Source: an uncultured Bacteroidales bacterium
GTDB lineage: Bacteria; Bacteroidota; Bacteroidia; Bacteroidales; Paludibacteraceae
Reading direction: 5' to 3'
Assembly (NCBI GenBank): GCA_945828585.1
Contig: CALZRN010000006.1
Span: 1 to 35,953, forward strand
Length of the DNA: 35,953 nt
Positions 1-8,100 of this stretch are shown here, in pieces; the first letter of the stretch is position 1; every line of letters starts with the position of its first letter. Below the pieces are notes generated by a model. The model saw nothing but the letters and a program-made list of their open reading frames with translations, searched no databases and was not told the origin of the DNA. Made by a program: the position numbers and the translations under genes.

Positions 1-77
1 CTGAAGAACTGAGTACCGTCAGACATATCTTTGAAAACTACTACGCGGTAGTTATCAGGATGAATTCCTTGTTTCAT
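1..77 (-). CDS. rpmE2: 50S ribosomal protein L31 type B, N-terminal fragment
   Basis: The minus strand starts with ATG at 77 and reads MKQGIHPDNYRVVVFKDMSD before running off the left edge after about 25 codons. The N-terminus with HP-x-NYR-VVFKDMS is typical of the zinc-free (type B) L31 of the large ribosomal subunit. It lies downstream of rplI on the same strand, 153 bases after the rplI stop. I saw no clear TAnnTTTG promoter in that gap, so it may be read through from the rpsF operon. Partial because of the window edge, not broken. Confidence 0.88.
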   Translation of the reverse strand, partial: MKQGIHPDNYRVVVFKDMSDGTQFF

Positions 78-194
78 AAGACTTTCAATAGATAATTCAC
101 AATGTACAATTTACAAAGCGTCCTGAAAATTTTGTACAATTTTATTAGGTCCGTACGGATTCTATCAGTTTGTGCCAAATTCCGTGAGCCCTTT

Positions 195-230
195 GTTCAT
201 TGTTCATTGTTAATTGTTAATTACTCTAGT
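195..230. repeat. tandem AT-rich words directly after the rplI stop
   Basis: Two copies of GTTCATT are followed by two copies of GTTAATT, ending at the rplI stop codon. A looser related stretch (CACAATGTACAATTTACAA) lies near 98-116. This is one of the stop-linked repeat tracts that recur through the window. Confidence 0.6.
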
Positions 231-674
231 TTACTCAGCTACTACGTTCAGCTTGATCTCTGCTTTTACCTCGCGGTGGAGGCGAGCTTGTGCGGTGTAC
301 TCACCAAGTTCCTTAATCGGTTCAGCGATGGTGATCACCTTCTTGTCGATCAGGATCTCCTGTGCTTTGAGCGCGTCAGAGATGTTCTGGGTGGTTACGG
401 TACCGAAGATCTTACCGTCCTCATTTGCTTTTACTTTAACCTCGATTACGATCTCAGCGAGTTTAGCCTCGAGAGCCTGAGCGTCAGCCAGGATTTTCGC
501 AGCTTTGTGAGCCTGTTGTTTGAGGTTCTCTGCCAGCTGTTTCTTGTTGCTCTCATTGGCGATGATAGCAATCTTCTGCGGCAGCAGGTAGTTACGTCCG
601 TAGCCGTCACGTACTTTTACGATGTCGTTCTTGAAACCGAGGTTTGCAAGGTCTTGAATCAGAATTACTTCCAT
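231..674 (-). CDS. rplI: 50S ribosomal protein L9
   Basis: 147 residues starting MEVILIQDLANLGFKNDIVK, the conserved N-terminal rRNA-binding domain of L9, then a charged central helix (about 45-75) and the C-terminal domain ending in EVKAEIKLNVVAE. I chose the Met at 674 over an in-frame Met five codons upstream because family members start at MEVIL or MKVIL. Third gene of rpsF-rpsR-rplI, 32 nt after rpsR. Length is normal. The stop at 231 is followed at once by a tandem repeat tract. Confidence 0.97.
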   Translation of the reverse strand: MEVILIQDLANLGFKNDIVKVRDGYGRNYLLPQKIAIIANESNKKQLAENLKQQAHKAAKILADAQALEAKLAEIVIEVKVKANEDGKIFGTVTTQNISDALKAQEILIDKKVITIAEPIKELGEYTAQARLHREVKAEIKLNVVAE

Positions 675-706
675 AATTTTTCCTTTCAATTAAGTCGGTT
701 AAACAA

Positions 707-973
707 TTATTTCATCATGTCGGTTACGTAAGGCAGCAGAGCCAGGTGGCGTGCTTTCTTAACGGCCTGTGCAACTTTACGCTGATACTTGAGCGAAGTA
801 CCGGTGATGCGGCGAGGAAGAATCTTTCCTTGCTCGTTGAGGAACTTCTTGAGGAACTCAGGATCTTTGTAATCGATGTACTTGATGCCGGATTTCTTGA
901 AGCGGCAGTACTTTTTCTTCTTCTGATCCGAACCTTGCGGAGTCAGATAGCGGATTTCGTCATTCTGTGCCAT
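707..973 (-). CDS. rpsR: 30S ribosomal protein S18
   Basis: 88 residues with the S18 core: [19 protein letters not shown], then a basic region containing [25 protein letters not shown]18 pairs with S6 on the small-subunit platform, and the two genes are adjacent here with only 2 nt between the rpsF stop and this start. Normal length and clear family membership. Confidence 0.97.
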   Translation of the reverse strand: MAQNDEIRYLTPQGSDQKKKKYCRFKKSGIKYIDYKDPEFLKKFLNEQGKILPRRITGTSLKYQRKVAQAVKKARHLALLPYVTDMMK

Positions 974-975
974 GA

Positions 976-1317
976 TTAAGCCTCCTTTTTAAAGTTGTTA
1001 CGACGCTTCTCAGCGTACTCAAATGCGTACTTGTCAAGACGCGTTGTCAGGAAGCGGATTACACGCTCGTCACGACGGAACTCGGTCTCGAGGGTAGCGA
1101 TTACTACGGGCTCTGCATCAAACTGAAGGATGAAATAGAAGCCCGAATTTTTACCTTGGATAGGGTAAGCGAGTTGGCGCAAGCCCCACTCCTCACGGTT
1201 CAGGATGGTACCGCCATTCTGCGTGAGAAGATTCTCGAATTTTTCTACTGCCTCCTTTGTCTGCGGCTCAGACAAAACGGGTGTCAATACGAAGGCAGCT
1301 TCATAATGATTTACCAT
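976..1317 (-). CDS. rpsF: 30S ribosomal protein S6
   Basis: 113 residues. [16 protein letters not shown] at the N-terminus and the region [20 protein letters not shown] followed by FYFILQF match S6. S6 forms a heterodimer with S18 in the 30S subunit. First gene of the operon; a strong Bacteroidota promoter lies about 100 nt upstream. The leader in between is AT-rich and contains a CGTAAT/CACGTGATCACG palindromic tract. Confidence 0.96.
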   Translation of the reverse strand: MVNHYEAAFVLTPVLSEPQTKEAVEKFENLLTQNGGTILNREEWGLRQLAYPIQGKNSGFYFILQFDAEPVVIATLETEFRRDERVIRFLTTRLDKYAFEYAEKRRNNFKKEA

Positions 1318-1364
1318 TGTAGTAAATGTTAATTTTAATTAGTTAATAAATAGTTTACTTTTTT

Positions 1365-1394
1365 CGTGATCACGTGATTACGTAATACGTAATT
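1365..1394. repeat. CGTGATCACGTGATTACGTAATACG tract in the rpsF leader
   Basis: A short palindromic tract of alternating CGTGAT, TCACG and TTACGTAA words. The same vocabulary occurs after the S26-peptidase gene (4454), at the flippase stop (14879) and between the two FKBP genes (17680). Unlike most such tracts it lies in a 5' leader. It could fold as a hairpin in the rpsF mRNA. Confidence 0.55.
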
Positions 1395-1418
1395 CATCGG
1401 TCTGCGACAAAAAGCCTG

Positions 1419-1450
1419 CAAAGGTACAACTTTTTTTTGAATTGACCAAA
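1419..1450 (-). promoter_or_regulatory. promoter of rpsF-rpsR-rplI
   Basis: On the minus strand TTTG (1450-1447), a 20-nt spacer and TACCTTTG (1426-1419) match the Bacteroidota primary-sigma consensus (TTTG / TAnnTTTG). Transcription would start about 7 nt downstream, near 1411, giving a leader of roughly 95 nt. Confidence 0.8.
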
Positions 1451-1507
1451 TTTTTTAATGCTTTTTTTATAAAAAAAGTATTTTTGCTATCTCAAAGGGA
1501 CAAAAGA

Positions 1508-1540
1508 ACAGCCCCGCAGGATTTCTGCGGAGCTGTTTTG
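1508..1540 (-). terminator. Rho-independent terminator after the 1577-3088 gene
   Basis: A 12-bp stem with one C/A mismatch, ACAGCCCCGCAG paired with CTGCGGAGCTGT, and a 5-nt loop lies 36 nt beyond the stop of the minus-strand secreted-protein gene. The minus-strand side continues TTCTTTTG, a modest U-tract. The plus-strand side has TTTT, so it could work both ways. Confidence 0.7.
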
Positions 1541-1576
1541 CTATCGCGCATTATGCACGAAGTGTGTATGCGTTCG

Positions 1577-3088
1577 TTATTTAACTACCGCGCCCTGTGC
1601 GTTGAAGAGAACGCCGTTCTTCTCGATGAAGAGCTGACCGTTGCGGATAACCTTAACAGCCTTTACAGCCTCCTCAGCGTTGTTGATGCCAGTAGGTATA
1701 GGCTCCGGAAGAGTAACTTCCTGGATTTCCGCGTCCAGCATGATCTGCTTGATAACCAGGGTCTTCGTGCTGTTGCAGATAATCTCCAGATAGGTATCTT
1801 CAGTTGCGGTAACGGAAAATACATTTGCACTTTCAACAGATGCGTTCGCATACTCAGCTGCAGTCAAAGTCTGCTCAACGCCGTTAGCGCGAACGAGGAA
1901 GTCTGCACCTACATTACCAAAGCGAACTTTGACGCTGTGGCCGGATTGGAGCCAGCAAGCAAGTTTTGCGTCTGCTTTTTTAAGTTTCAAACCTAAGTAT
2001 GGGTAGTTGCGGTTTGGTTTCTCATCGTTTAGAGAATCCAGTTGGTCGAGGTTCGCGTACTCGATGTTTGCAGCGGCGAAAGCATCGGTAATGCTGTAGT
2101 TGATACCATTATCCAGAACGAGTTGCTCGATGTTCAGCGATGCGTTAAGATACTGTTTGGCCAGAACTGCGGAATAATTAACAGTTACAGATTGGGTCAA
2201 TTCGCCGATTGTCAGGCTGACAGCAGTACTTGCAGCAGCAACATCAACGGTGCTTGCATAAGCGATAGTAACCTCGGCATTCAGTTTGCCATCTGCGCCA
2301 ACAGTAACAGAAGCTGGGGTAACGGTTAGACCGGCAACAGCAGGAATAGTCAGGTTATATGTGCCTTCAGCCAAGTTCTTACCGGTGAATTTAACGACAG
2401 CCTCATCCGAAGCCTTTGCAGCAGTGACAGCCAAATCTACAGTAGCAGGACTAACGCTCAAAACGGGATCAGTACTCATGATAGTCTTGAATGCAATTCC
2501 CATGAAGTTACTGTTACCAGCACTTGCACCTTTTGAACCGGAACCTATTTGAGAAACGATGATGAGATACTCTTTGGCTGCATCCAATTCGGAGATGGAA
2601 ATGACTGCATTTTCATTTGCTTCCATGCTTGCTTCTGCTATGGCCGTCTCGCTTTGAACGCCGTCGGTGAGTTCATATGCTCTCAAATATATTGTACGCT
2701 TCTGAGCGCTACCGCTTTTTGCTAAAATAGCCACGTCAGTAGTGTTGGTAATACGATAGTAGTACGGACCCTTAGTATTCTCTCTTACTGTGGCGCATCT
2801 GCCATCATTGGTTGTCCATGCGCTTTGTGCAGGGAAAGGCACGATGGCATCCCAAGTTGCTGAAGTAGAACTGCTGTTCTCGGCAGCTGCCCATGTTTGT
2901 TCTGAAGATTGATAAATCTCATACGGAGAGAAGCATACCCAGTCTCCACTCTCAATGTAAGCAGGAGCATACTTACCTGCCCAACCGTCAGCCGGTACAT
3001 TGGCGGGATTCAAAGTCTCAGCCGGAACTACAGCCATCAAGCTAATGCTTGCCAATACGGCAGCGGCTAATGTGAAAATCTTTTTCAT
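1577..3088 (-). CDS. secreted protein with Ig-like module and T9SS-like C-terminal tail
   Basis: 503 residues. MKKIFTLAAAVLASISLMAVVPAE is a clear signal peptide. Residues about 25-200 form a region rich in aromatic and Ser/Thr residues that I do not recognise. About 208-315 looks like an Ig-like (BACON/BIG type) beta-sandwich beginning DPVLSVSPATVDLAV. The C-terminus has the short pattern GQLFIEKNGVLFNAQGAVVK, close to the tail of the 1970-residue protein at 5198-11110. Such tails (TIGxNxxG / LYI...YNxxGxxV) are typical of type IX secretion sorting signals, so export to the cell surface is inferred. Monocistronic, with its own promoter and terminator. Specific function unknown. Confidence 0.85.
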   Translation of the reverse strand: MKKIFTLAAAVLASISLMAVVPAETLNPANVPADGWAGKYAPAYIESGDWVCFSPYEIYQSSEQTWAAAENSSSTSATWDAIVPFPAQSAWTTNDGRCATVRENTKGPYYYRITNTTDVAILAKSGSAQKRTIYLRAYELTDGVQSETAIAEASMEANENAVISISELDAAKEYLIIVSQIGSGSKGASAGNSNFMGIAFKTIMSTDPVLSVSPATVDLAVTAAKASDEAVVKFTGKNLAEGTYNLTIPAVAGLTVTPASVTVGADGKLNAEVTIAYASTVDVAAASTAVSLTIGELTQSVTVNYSAVLAKQYLNASLNIEQLVLDNGINYSITDAFAAANIEYANLDQLDSLNDEKPNRNYPYLGLKLKKADAKLACWLQSGHSVKVRFGNVGADFLVRANGVEQTLTAAEYANASVESANVFSVTATEDTYLEIICNSTKTLVIKQIMLDAEIQEVTLPEPIPTGINNAEEAVKAVKVIRNGQLFIEKNGVLFNAQGAVVK

Positions 3089-3174
3089 TGTGTTTTTGTG
3101 TTTTGTTGTTAGTTAAACGAAAATTTTGGGTTTTTATAATAGCGTTTGCTATGTTTACTTTGCAAAATCGACGA

Positions 3175-3206
3175 CAAAAGTACTACATTTTATGCACATA
3201 CGCAAA
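3175..3206 (-). promoter_or_regulatory. promoter of the 1577-3088 gene
   Basis: Minus-strand TTTG (3206-3203), 20-nt spacer, TACTTTTG (3182-3175). The predicted start near 3168 gives an 80-nt AT-rich leader. It is divergent from the promoter at 3385; together they account for most of the 352-nt gap at 3089-3440. Confidence 0.75.
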
Positions 3207-3278
3207 CTTATTTTGTTTTTTATACAAATTACGTCAATTTTTCCACATCAACCGCACAGCATGCTTGGCAAACTCCGC

Positions 3279-3321
3279 TAAGACCCAAATAAGACTTTTA
3301 TAAGACTTTTGTAAGACTTTT
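3279..3321. repeat. four TAAGAC direct repeats, 11 bp apart
   Basis: TAAGAC starts at 3279, 3290, 3301 and 3312; the last three extend to TAAGACTTTT. The 11-bp period is about one helical turn, so the copies would line up on one face of the DNA. They end 63 bp before the -33 box of the plus-strand promoter at 3385, a position suited to activator binding. No regulator gene is nearby. Confidence 0.6.
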
Positions 3322-3384
3322 CTGCGGATCCCAATTGAGAAAATGTGTAAAAATTGCCGCAGAATGATTTTTTCACGCTTTGCG

Positions 3385-3416
3385 TTTGCATATGTCGTTT
3401 TTTTGTTGTACCTTTG
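3385..3416 (+). promoter_or_regulatory. promoter of the secreted protein / S26 peptidase / PqqD operon
   Basis: TTTG (3385-3388), 20-nt spacer, TACCTTTG (3409-3416). The expected start near 3423 leaves a leader of about 18 nt before the ATG at 3441, which supports that start over an in-frame ATG at 3354 that lies upstream of the promoter. Confidence 0.8.
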
Positions 3417-3440
3417 TGCCCGATTTTTGACAGAACAATA

Positions 3441-3992
3441 ATGAAACGCATTTTAAGGTACTTCGGAGCACTACTATTTGCAGGCATGCCTTTCTCGGTT
3501 ATACATGGTGAGAAGATTACGCATAATTTTCAGACGATGAATACGGATCCGCGTACGATTGAGTTTGAAGCCGATAATACGTATGCCCGTAGCACGACGG
3601 ACGCGATTACCTATAAATGCGGAGGAAAATCAGCTTCTAAGTTCGGGTTGGATCATGTTTATAAATCTGTCATGAGCATTAACTTGCTTAATTATGGAGA
3701 TTACGTAATTATCTCGCCGGCGATAGACAATCTTAGAGGGTTTGATATCTTCTATGAGCCGGCAAATGAGAAACGAAATACAATACAAGTTTATCTCTCG
3801 ACAGATGGAATCAGTTGGGGAGAACCATTAATCGGAGAAAACATCGCTTATGCCAAAGGCGTGATAAATGTGACTCCTCCTTCGGGAAGTTATCAGATAA
3901 AGATTGTTGATACTAATGGCTCTTATGATGCATCCATTACCGAGATCGATTATATGATAGAAAACTGTAACTGTTTTCGGTACGTGCCGTAA
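3441..3992 (+). CDS. small secreted protein of unknown function
   Basis: 183 residues. MKRILRYFGALLFAGMPFSVIHG is a signal peptide, with likely cleavage before EKITHN. The rest alternates polar and hydrophobic residues in short strands (YLSTDGISWGEPLIGEN, GSYQIKIVDTNGSYD), as in the jelly-roll modules often fused to Bacteroidales surface proteins, and ends in CNCFRYVP with two close cysteines. No enzyme motif is visible. The TAA overlaps the ATG of the next gene by one base, so the two are translationally coupled. That coupling suggests it is a substrate or partner of the peptidase, but this is inference. Confidence 0.8.
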   Translation: MKRILRYFGALLFAGMPFSVIHGEKITHNFQTMNTDPRTIEFEADNTYARSTTDAITYKCGGKSASKFGLDHVYKSVMSINLLNYGDYVIISPAIDNLRGFDIFYEPANEKRNTIQVYLSTDGISWGEPLIGENIAYAKGVINVTPPSGSYQIKIVDTNGSYDASITEIDYMIENCNCFRYVP

Positions 3993-4453
3993 TGAGGATA
4001 GCGAATGATATATTGATTCCGGAGTTAGCGCGGTTGCTGAAAGAGGGGAAAGAAGTGCGGTTTACGCCATCCGGCGTGAGTATGCGGCCGTTTATAGAAG
4101 GAGATCGGGATAGTGTGATTCTGACAGCGGTGGCTGCTTCGCCACGGAAAGGAGATGTTCTTTTGGCGAGTGTCCAAACACAGGTCGGAACGCAGACGTA
4201 TGTGCTTCATCGGCTTGTGCGGATAGAGAAGGGGACGCAAGGTGAAGCGGTTTATGTGCTGCAAGGCGACGGAAATATATCTGGCGAAGAGCGATGCGTT
4301 TTTGCGGATATTATCGGACGAGTGATCCGTATAGAAGGACCTTCCGGTCGTCGCAAATCGCTGGTGAGAGGGCGATTTTGGTACGCTGTGCGGAGATGGA
4401 GACCGTTCTTGCTAAAGGTCTATCGGCATAGCATTTTGAAATGGTGTTATTAA
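3992..4453 (+). CDS. S24/S26-like serine peptidase (SipW/ER-type signal peptidase fold)
   Basis: 153 residues. PSGVSMRPFIEGDRDSVIL contains the GxSMxP box with candidate nucleophile Ser30. VLHRLVRI supplies His73, placed like the His of Ser-His (SipW/ER-type) signal peptidases, and LQGDGN matches their later GD box. The bacterial LepB lysine is absent. There is no long N-terminal membrane helix; the C-terminal part is basic and aromatic (RFWYAVRRWRPFLLKVYRH), perhaps membrane-peripheral. S24/S26 proteins of this kind often accompany PqqD-like proteins in Bacteroidota loci, as here. A role in trimming an exported or modified peptide is inferred. Confidence 0.78.
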   Translation: MRIANDILIPELARLLKEGKEVRFTPSGVSMRPFIEGDRDSVILTAVAASPRKGDVLLASVQTQVGTQTYVLHRLVRIEKGTQGEAVYVLQGDGNISGEERCVFADIIGRVIRIEGPSGRRKSLVRGRFWYAVRRWRPFLLKVYRHSILKWCY

Positions 4454-4494
4454 GAGATCTCGAAATCTCGTAATGACGTAATCACGTAATGACG
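4454..4494. repeat. stop-linked CGTAATCACGTAATGACG tract
   Basis: Begins at the base after the peptidase stop: GAGATCTCGAAATCTCG, then CGTAATGA, CGTAATCA, CGTAATGA repeated at 8-nt period. It fills most of the 71-nt gap to the PqqD-like gene. Confidence 0.65.
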
Positions 4495-4524
4495 AAAATT
4501 TAAATAACTAAAACACAGATACTT

Positions 4525-4809
4525 ATGAAGACAATTGAAGGATTTAAGTTGCGTAAATTAGGTAACGAGTATATTTTGGTGGGTGAGTCGATGGCGCTCA
4601 TCAATTTCAATAAGATGATCACGCTGAATGAGACGGCGGGATTTCTTTGGGAGAAGGCGGAAGAGCAGACTCATTCGCATGGGGCTTTTGACGCGTCGGC
4701 GCTTTGTAAAGCGCTCTGCGCGGAGTATGAGGTGTCTCCGGAACAGGCAATGACGGATGTCGAGGCGACTATTGCTTCTTGGAAAGAAGCAGGAGTGATT
4801 GAAGGATAA
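4525..4809 (+). CDS. PqqD-like protein
   Basis: 94 residues. MKTIEGFKLRKLGNEYILVG then INFNKMITLNETAGFLWE is the usual PqqD N-terminal strand-helix pattern (peptide-binding winged-helix fold), followed by a helix with LCKALCAEYEVSPEQAMTDV and a final VEATIASWKEAGVIE helix. PqqD-family proteins bind the leader of ribosomally made peptides and hand them to modifying enzymes. No radical SAM or other modifying enzyme is in this window, so if it acts in peptide maturation its partners are elsewhere. Last gene of the operon, followed by a strong terminator. Confidence 0.82.
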   Translation: MKTIEGFKLRKLGNEYILVGESMALINFNKMITLNETAGFLWEKAEEQTHSHGAFDASALCKALCAEYEVSPEQAMTDVEATIASWKEAGVIEG

Positions 4810-4876
4810 GAAATGTTCTATTTGAACAGGACCAACACGGGACCATCTCCCGAAAAATTCCTAATTACAACATTTT

Positions 4877-4904
4877 GAGAAGGTGAATAGCCTTCTCTTT
4901 TTTT
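4877..4904 (+). terminator. Rho-independent terminator after the PqqD-like gene
   Basis: Perfect 7-bp stem GAGAAGG/CCTTCTC, 7-nt loop, then seven T. It lies 67 nt past the PqqD-like stop. The 388-nt gap 4810-5197 otherwise holds a promoter (4987) and a repeat-rich leader (5098-5166). Confidence 0.85.
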
Positions 4905-4986
4905 ATGTTTTGGAGTGATAAAAGTTGCATTTCTTTAAGAAACGGCTACACCTTATTATTATTCGCGCGCGAAAAAGGGGTTAAAA

Positions 4987-5018
4987 TTTGCGTATTCGAA
5001 AACAAAATATTAATTTTG
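4987..5018 (+). promoter_or_regulatory. promoter of the 1970-residue surface protein gene
   Basis: TTTG (4987-4990), 20-nt spacer, TAATTTTG (5011-5018). A second -7-like box TAAATTTG at 5073-5080 has no well-spaced partner. The predicted leader is about 170 nt and carries two 8-nt tandem repeat arrays. Confidence 0.72.
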
Positions 5019-5097
5019 CACTCGATTTTCGCGTTGTTTGTTTTGAAACGGCGCATAAAAACTTAAAAATAGTAAATTTGCAAAATTGAGTTAGCAA

Positions 5098-5166
5098 GAG
5101 TGTCAAAGTGTCAAAGTGTCACGACAATTTTTTAATAGCAAAGCGACAAAGCGACAAAGCGACACG
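5098..5166. repeat. two 8-nt tandem arrays in the leader of the large gene
   Basis: Three copies of AGTGTCAA-type units (about 5099-5122) are followed, after a T-rich gap, by three copies of AAGCGACA (about 5140-5164). The words differ by two bases, suggesting one family. The start of the reading frame continues with three 9-nt AGTGCAAA(N) units (5216-5243), coding SANSAKSAK. Confidence 0.75.
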
Positions 5167-5197
5167 CAAAAATAACAAACAGAAAGGTGTTTAAGGT

Positions 5198-8100
5198 ATG
5201 AAAAATATGTCTGAAAGTGCAAATAGTGCAAAAAGTGCAAAGCAAATTTTTGCCAACTTTGTCAAGTTTGTTAGGCCAATTTTCGGCACTACTCGTCGTT
5301 CTGAGGATAGGGTGACGGAGGCTGAATATCCAACGAATTACCAACGTATCTCCAACTTATCACTAACGATTCGACCGTTCCGCGCGGCTATTTTGGTTGT
5401 GCTGCTGGTTTTCGTTGGCGGCTGGAATAGCGAGGTTTGGGGACAATGGAACTCTACTTTAACAGCAACGGCAAGTCCATCAGAAGGCGGAGGGGTGTAC
5501 GCATCTAAAGAAGATAAAAGTTCCCTAAGTGATTCTGATTATGGGTCTTCATCGACTTCCGGAAAAACATATTGTGCGACGATATGGAGTACTGCTACTT
5601 TTTATGCATATTATAAAGCAAATCCAGGATACAAGTTTGATAAATGGAGTACAGGAACTACATCTTGGAAAATTTCCGTAGAGGCAAATAGGAACAATAA
5701 GAACCCTTCTGTAATTGCATATTTCAGTCCAATTACATACACTATCGCATTTAATGGAAACGGAAATACAAGCGGATCTATGAGTGACTTGTCAATGGTG
5801 TACGGAACTGCTAAATCCTTGACAAATAATACGTATCAAAAGCAATATACGGTAACCTATAATGCTGATGGAGGAAGTTGCTCCACTACTTCTTCCACAG
5901 TAACCTATACATTCTCAGGTTGGGAAGATAGGAATAGTATTGTCTTTAATGGAACGACCTATGCTTATACAACCTTTGATGCACCCTATTATGCAAACAC
6001 TTATGCGGATTTGAAAAGTGCTTTTGGGTATAACAAATATTCTTTGATTCAGCATTATGTAGACAATGGAAAAAATGAAGGACGTTCTCCTAAAGGAACT
6101 ACTCCCGGTTTGTATCCAAATCAAGCAAGGGTAAATAATCTAACAACAACAGAAGGAGCTACAGTAACTCTTTATGCACATTGGGATTGTGCTAACCCTT
6201 CTGTTACTTTGCCTTCTGCCACCAAATCGGGTAAAGTATTAGAGGGGTGGTATGACGGTTCGACCAAAGTAGGCGAAGCTGGTGGTACTTATACTCCGAC
6301 GGCATCTGTTACGCTGAGAGCCAATTGGGTGGATAAGTTCGATCCAGTGATGACCGGTGCAAACACCATATTGAGCGTTGATGGGCAGCAAGCAAATGCC
6401 TTCACTTTCAATCATGTGGACAACCCGACACCTCAGATTACAGTTACTTCTATTGATCCGATTAATAACGGAAATGGAAAGGTAATTGAATATGATGCAG
6501 CCAACAATAAGATTATTGCGCACAATGCAGGAACGGCTGATATCTATTTTACGCAGGCGGAGACATCTACAATCAAATCTGGTACTTCTGCCACTTATAC
6601 GTATACGGTAACCAAACTCACCACCTCATTTTCCGGTTCTGCGTATACTCTGAAGGTGGATGATACACAAACGGCTAATTATAGTTATACCAACACTTCA
6701 GTTGCGCAGCCTACTGCAAATAGCTATGATGATTTCTATTATACAATTGATGAAGTTAGTTTTGCTAATGAGGCATTGAATAACGGAACTAACCTTGTTA
6801 CGTTCAATCCTGCCAATAAGCAAATTACTGCATGCAATGCCGGTACGGCAAAAATTTCGCTGCATCAAAAAGAGACCTATAAATATACGGGAGCGACGAC
6901 TTCGTTTAATGTAGCGGTAACGAAGCATAGCAATACCATTTATGTGAAGGGGAATGCGAATTATAGCAATTCTATTTATGTGGATTCGTATGACAACGGA
7001 TTGATATTGACTGCCGATAATACGGATTATACTAATTGCCCGATAACAAATACACAGACCGCAGGTAGTGATGTTGCCACTTTCTATCAAAACGACGAAG
7101 TTGTATATTCTTCGTATAAATTAGGAACGGCTACATGGACTCTTTCGCAGCCGGAGAACTATAAGTATCAGGCAGGAAACGGAAGTTTTACGGTGACTGT
7201 GGCGAAGGCTGCTGAGGCTGCTGATTGCTATGTTAAGACCGATATTAATTCTGAGCATAAATTTAGTGATTCGTGGGAAACAACGTGGAATGATGAAAAT
7301 GCAGCAGGTACATTACGCTTTGAGGCATGTGCGCAAGCGGCATGGACCTATGGAATGAACGTGTATCAGTTGATAGATGGGAATTGGAGTTTGAAAGAGT
7401 ACATAGATCATGATCATATGCATACTCATTATACCAATTATTCCTATTCTTTGGATCAAAGAGCAAAAGGAGTTAAATTTGAGAAAGAAGGAACTCTTAA
7501 TCGTTGGGTAAAGAATGTGTATGTTACTCGTTCGACCTATATAAATGCCTCCAATGTTACTATAGACCGCACTTCAACGGGTAACCCTGTTTATCCAAAA
7601 GACGGAACAGGTGTAGGAACACTGACTATCAACTATAGTTTGGCTAATGGCGGAGATTTGAAGATTATTAATGACAATCCTAAATTTACGTTGGATAATA
7701 CTACCATCTCTAACGTAGATTGTAAGACGGGAACGGCAACGATCAATATCTCATACGAATCTGATAAAGCCGGAACGGATGTAGCGCATCTGGTGATTTA
7801 CAATAAGGTTTACCGCAAAGAGGTGACCATTACCGGTATTACAGCCAAACGTAATCAAGAGGTGCATTGGGAGATCGGCGACGCGTTGCGCGTCGGCACA
7901 CAGACGGAAAACGCTGCTTGGGTAACTATAGGATCTGAAGTTTCTTACTCTTCCAGCAATAACACCCTTTTGGAAGTGGTAGATGGCAAATTAGTTGCAA
8001 AGGCAGAAGGAGAGGTAACCATTACGGCTACGGCTCAGGGCAATGATGAATACAATGCGGTCGAAGATAAAAAGACAATAACCATTACCAATGACTTGAT

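Noticed and set aside
1318..1411. S6:S18-binding leader RNA upstream of rpsF
   Set aside because: The leader holds a CGTAAT palindrome, but I could not draw the expected bulged CCG hairpin with confidence.
4813..4878. 21-residue reading frame after the PqqD-like gene (MFYLNRTNTGPS...)
   Set aside because: It ends inside the terminator stem, has no promoter or recognisable pattern, and could be chance.
5098..5243. Short direct repeats resembling a small CRISPR array
   Set aside because: Units are 8-9 nt with no unique spacers, and no cas genes are present.
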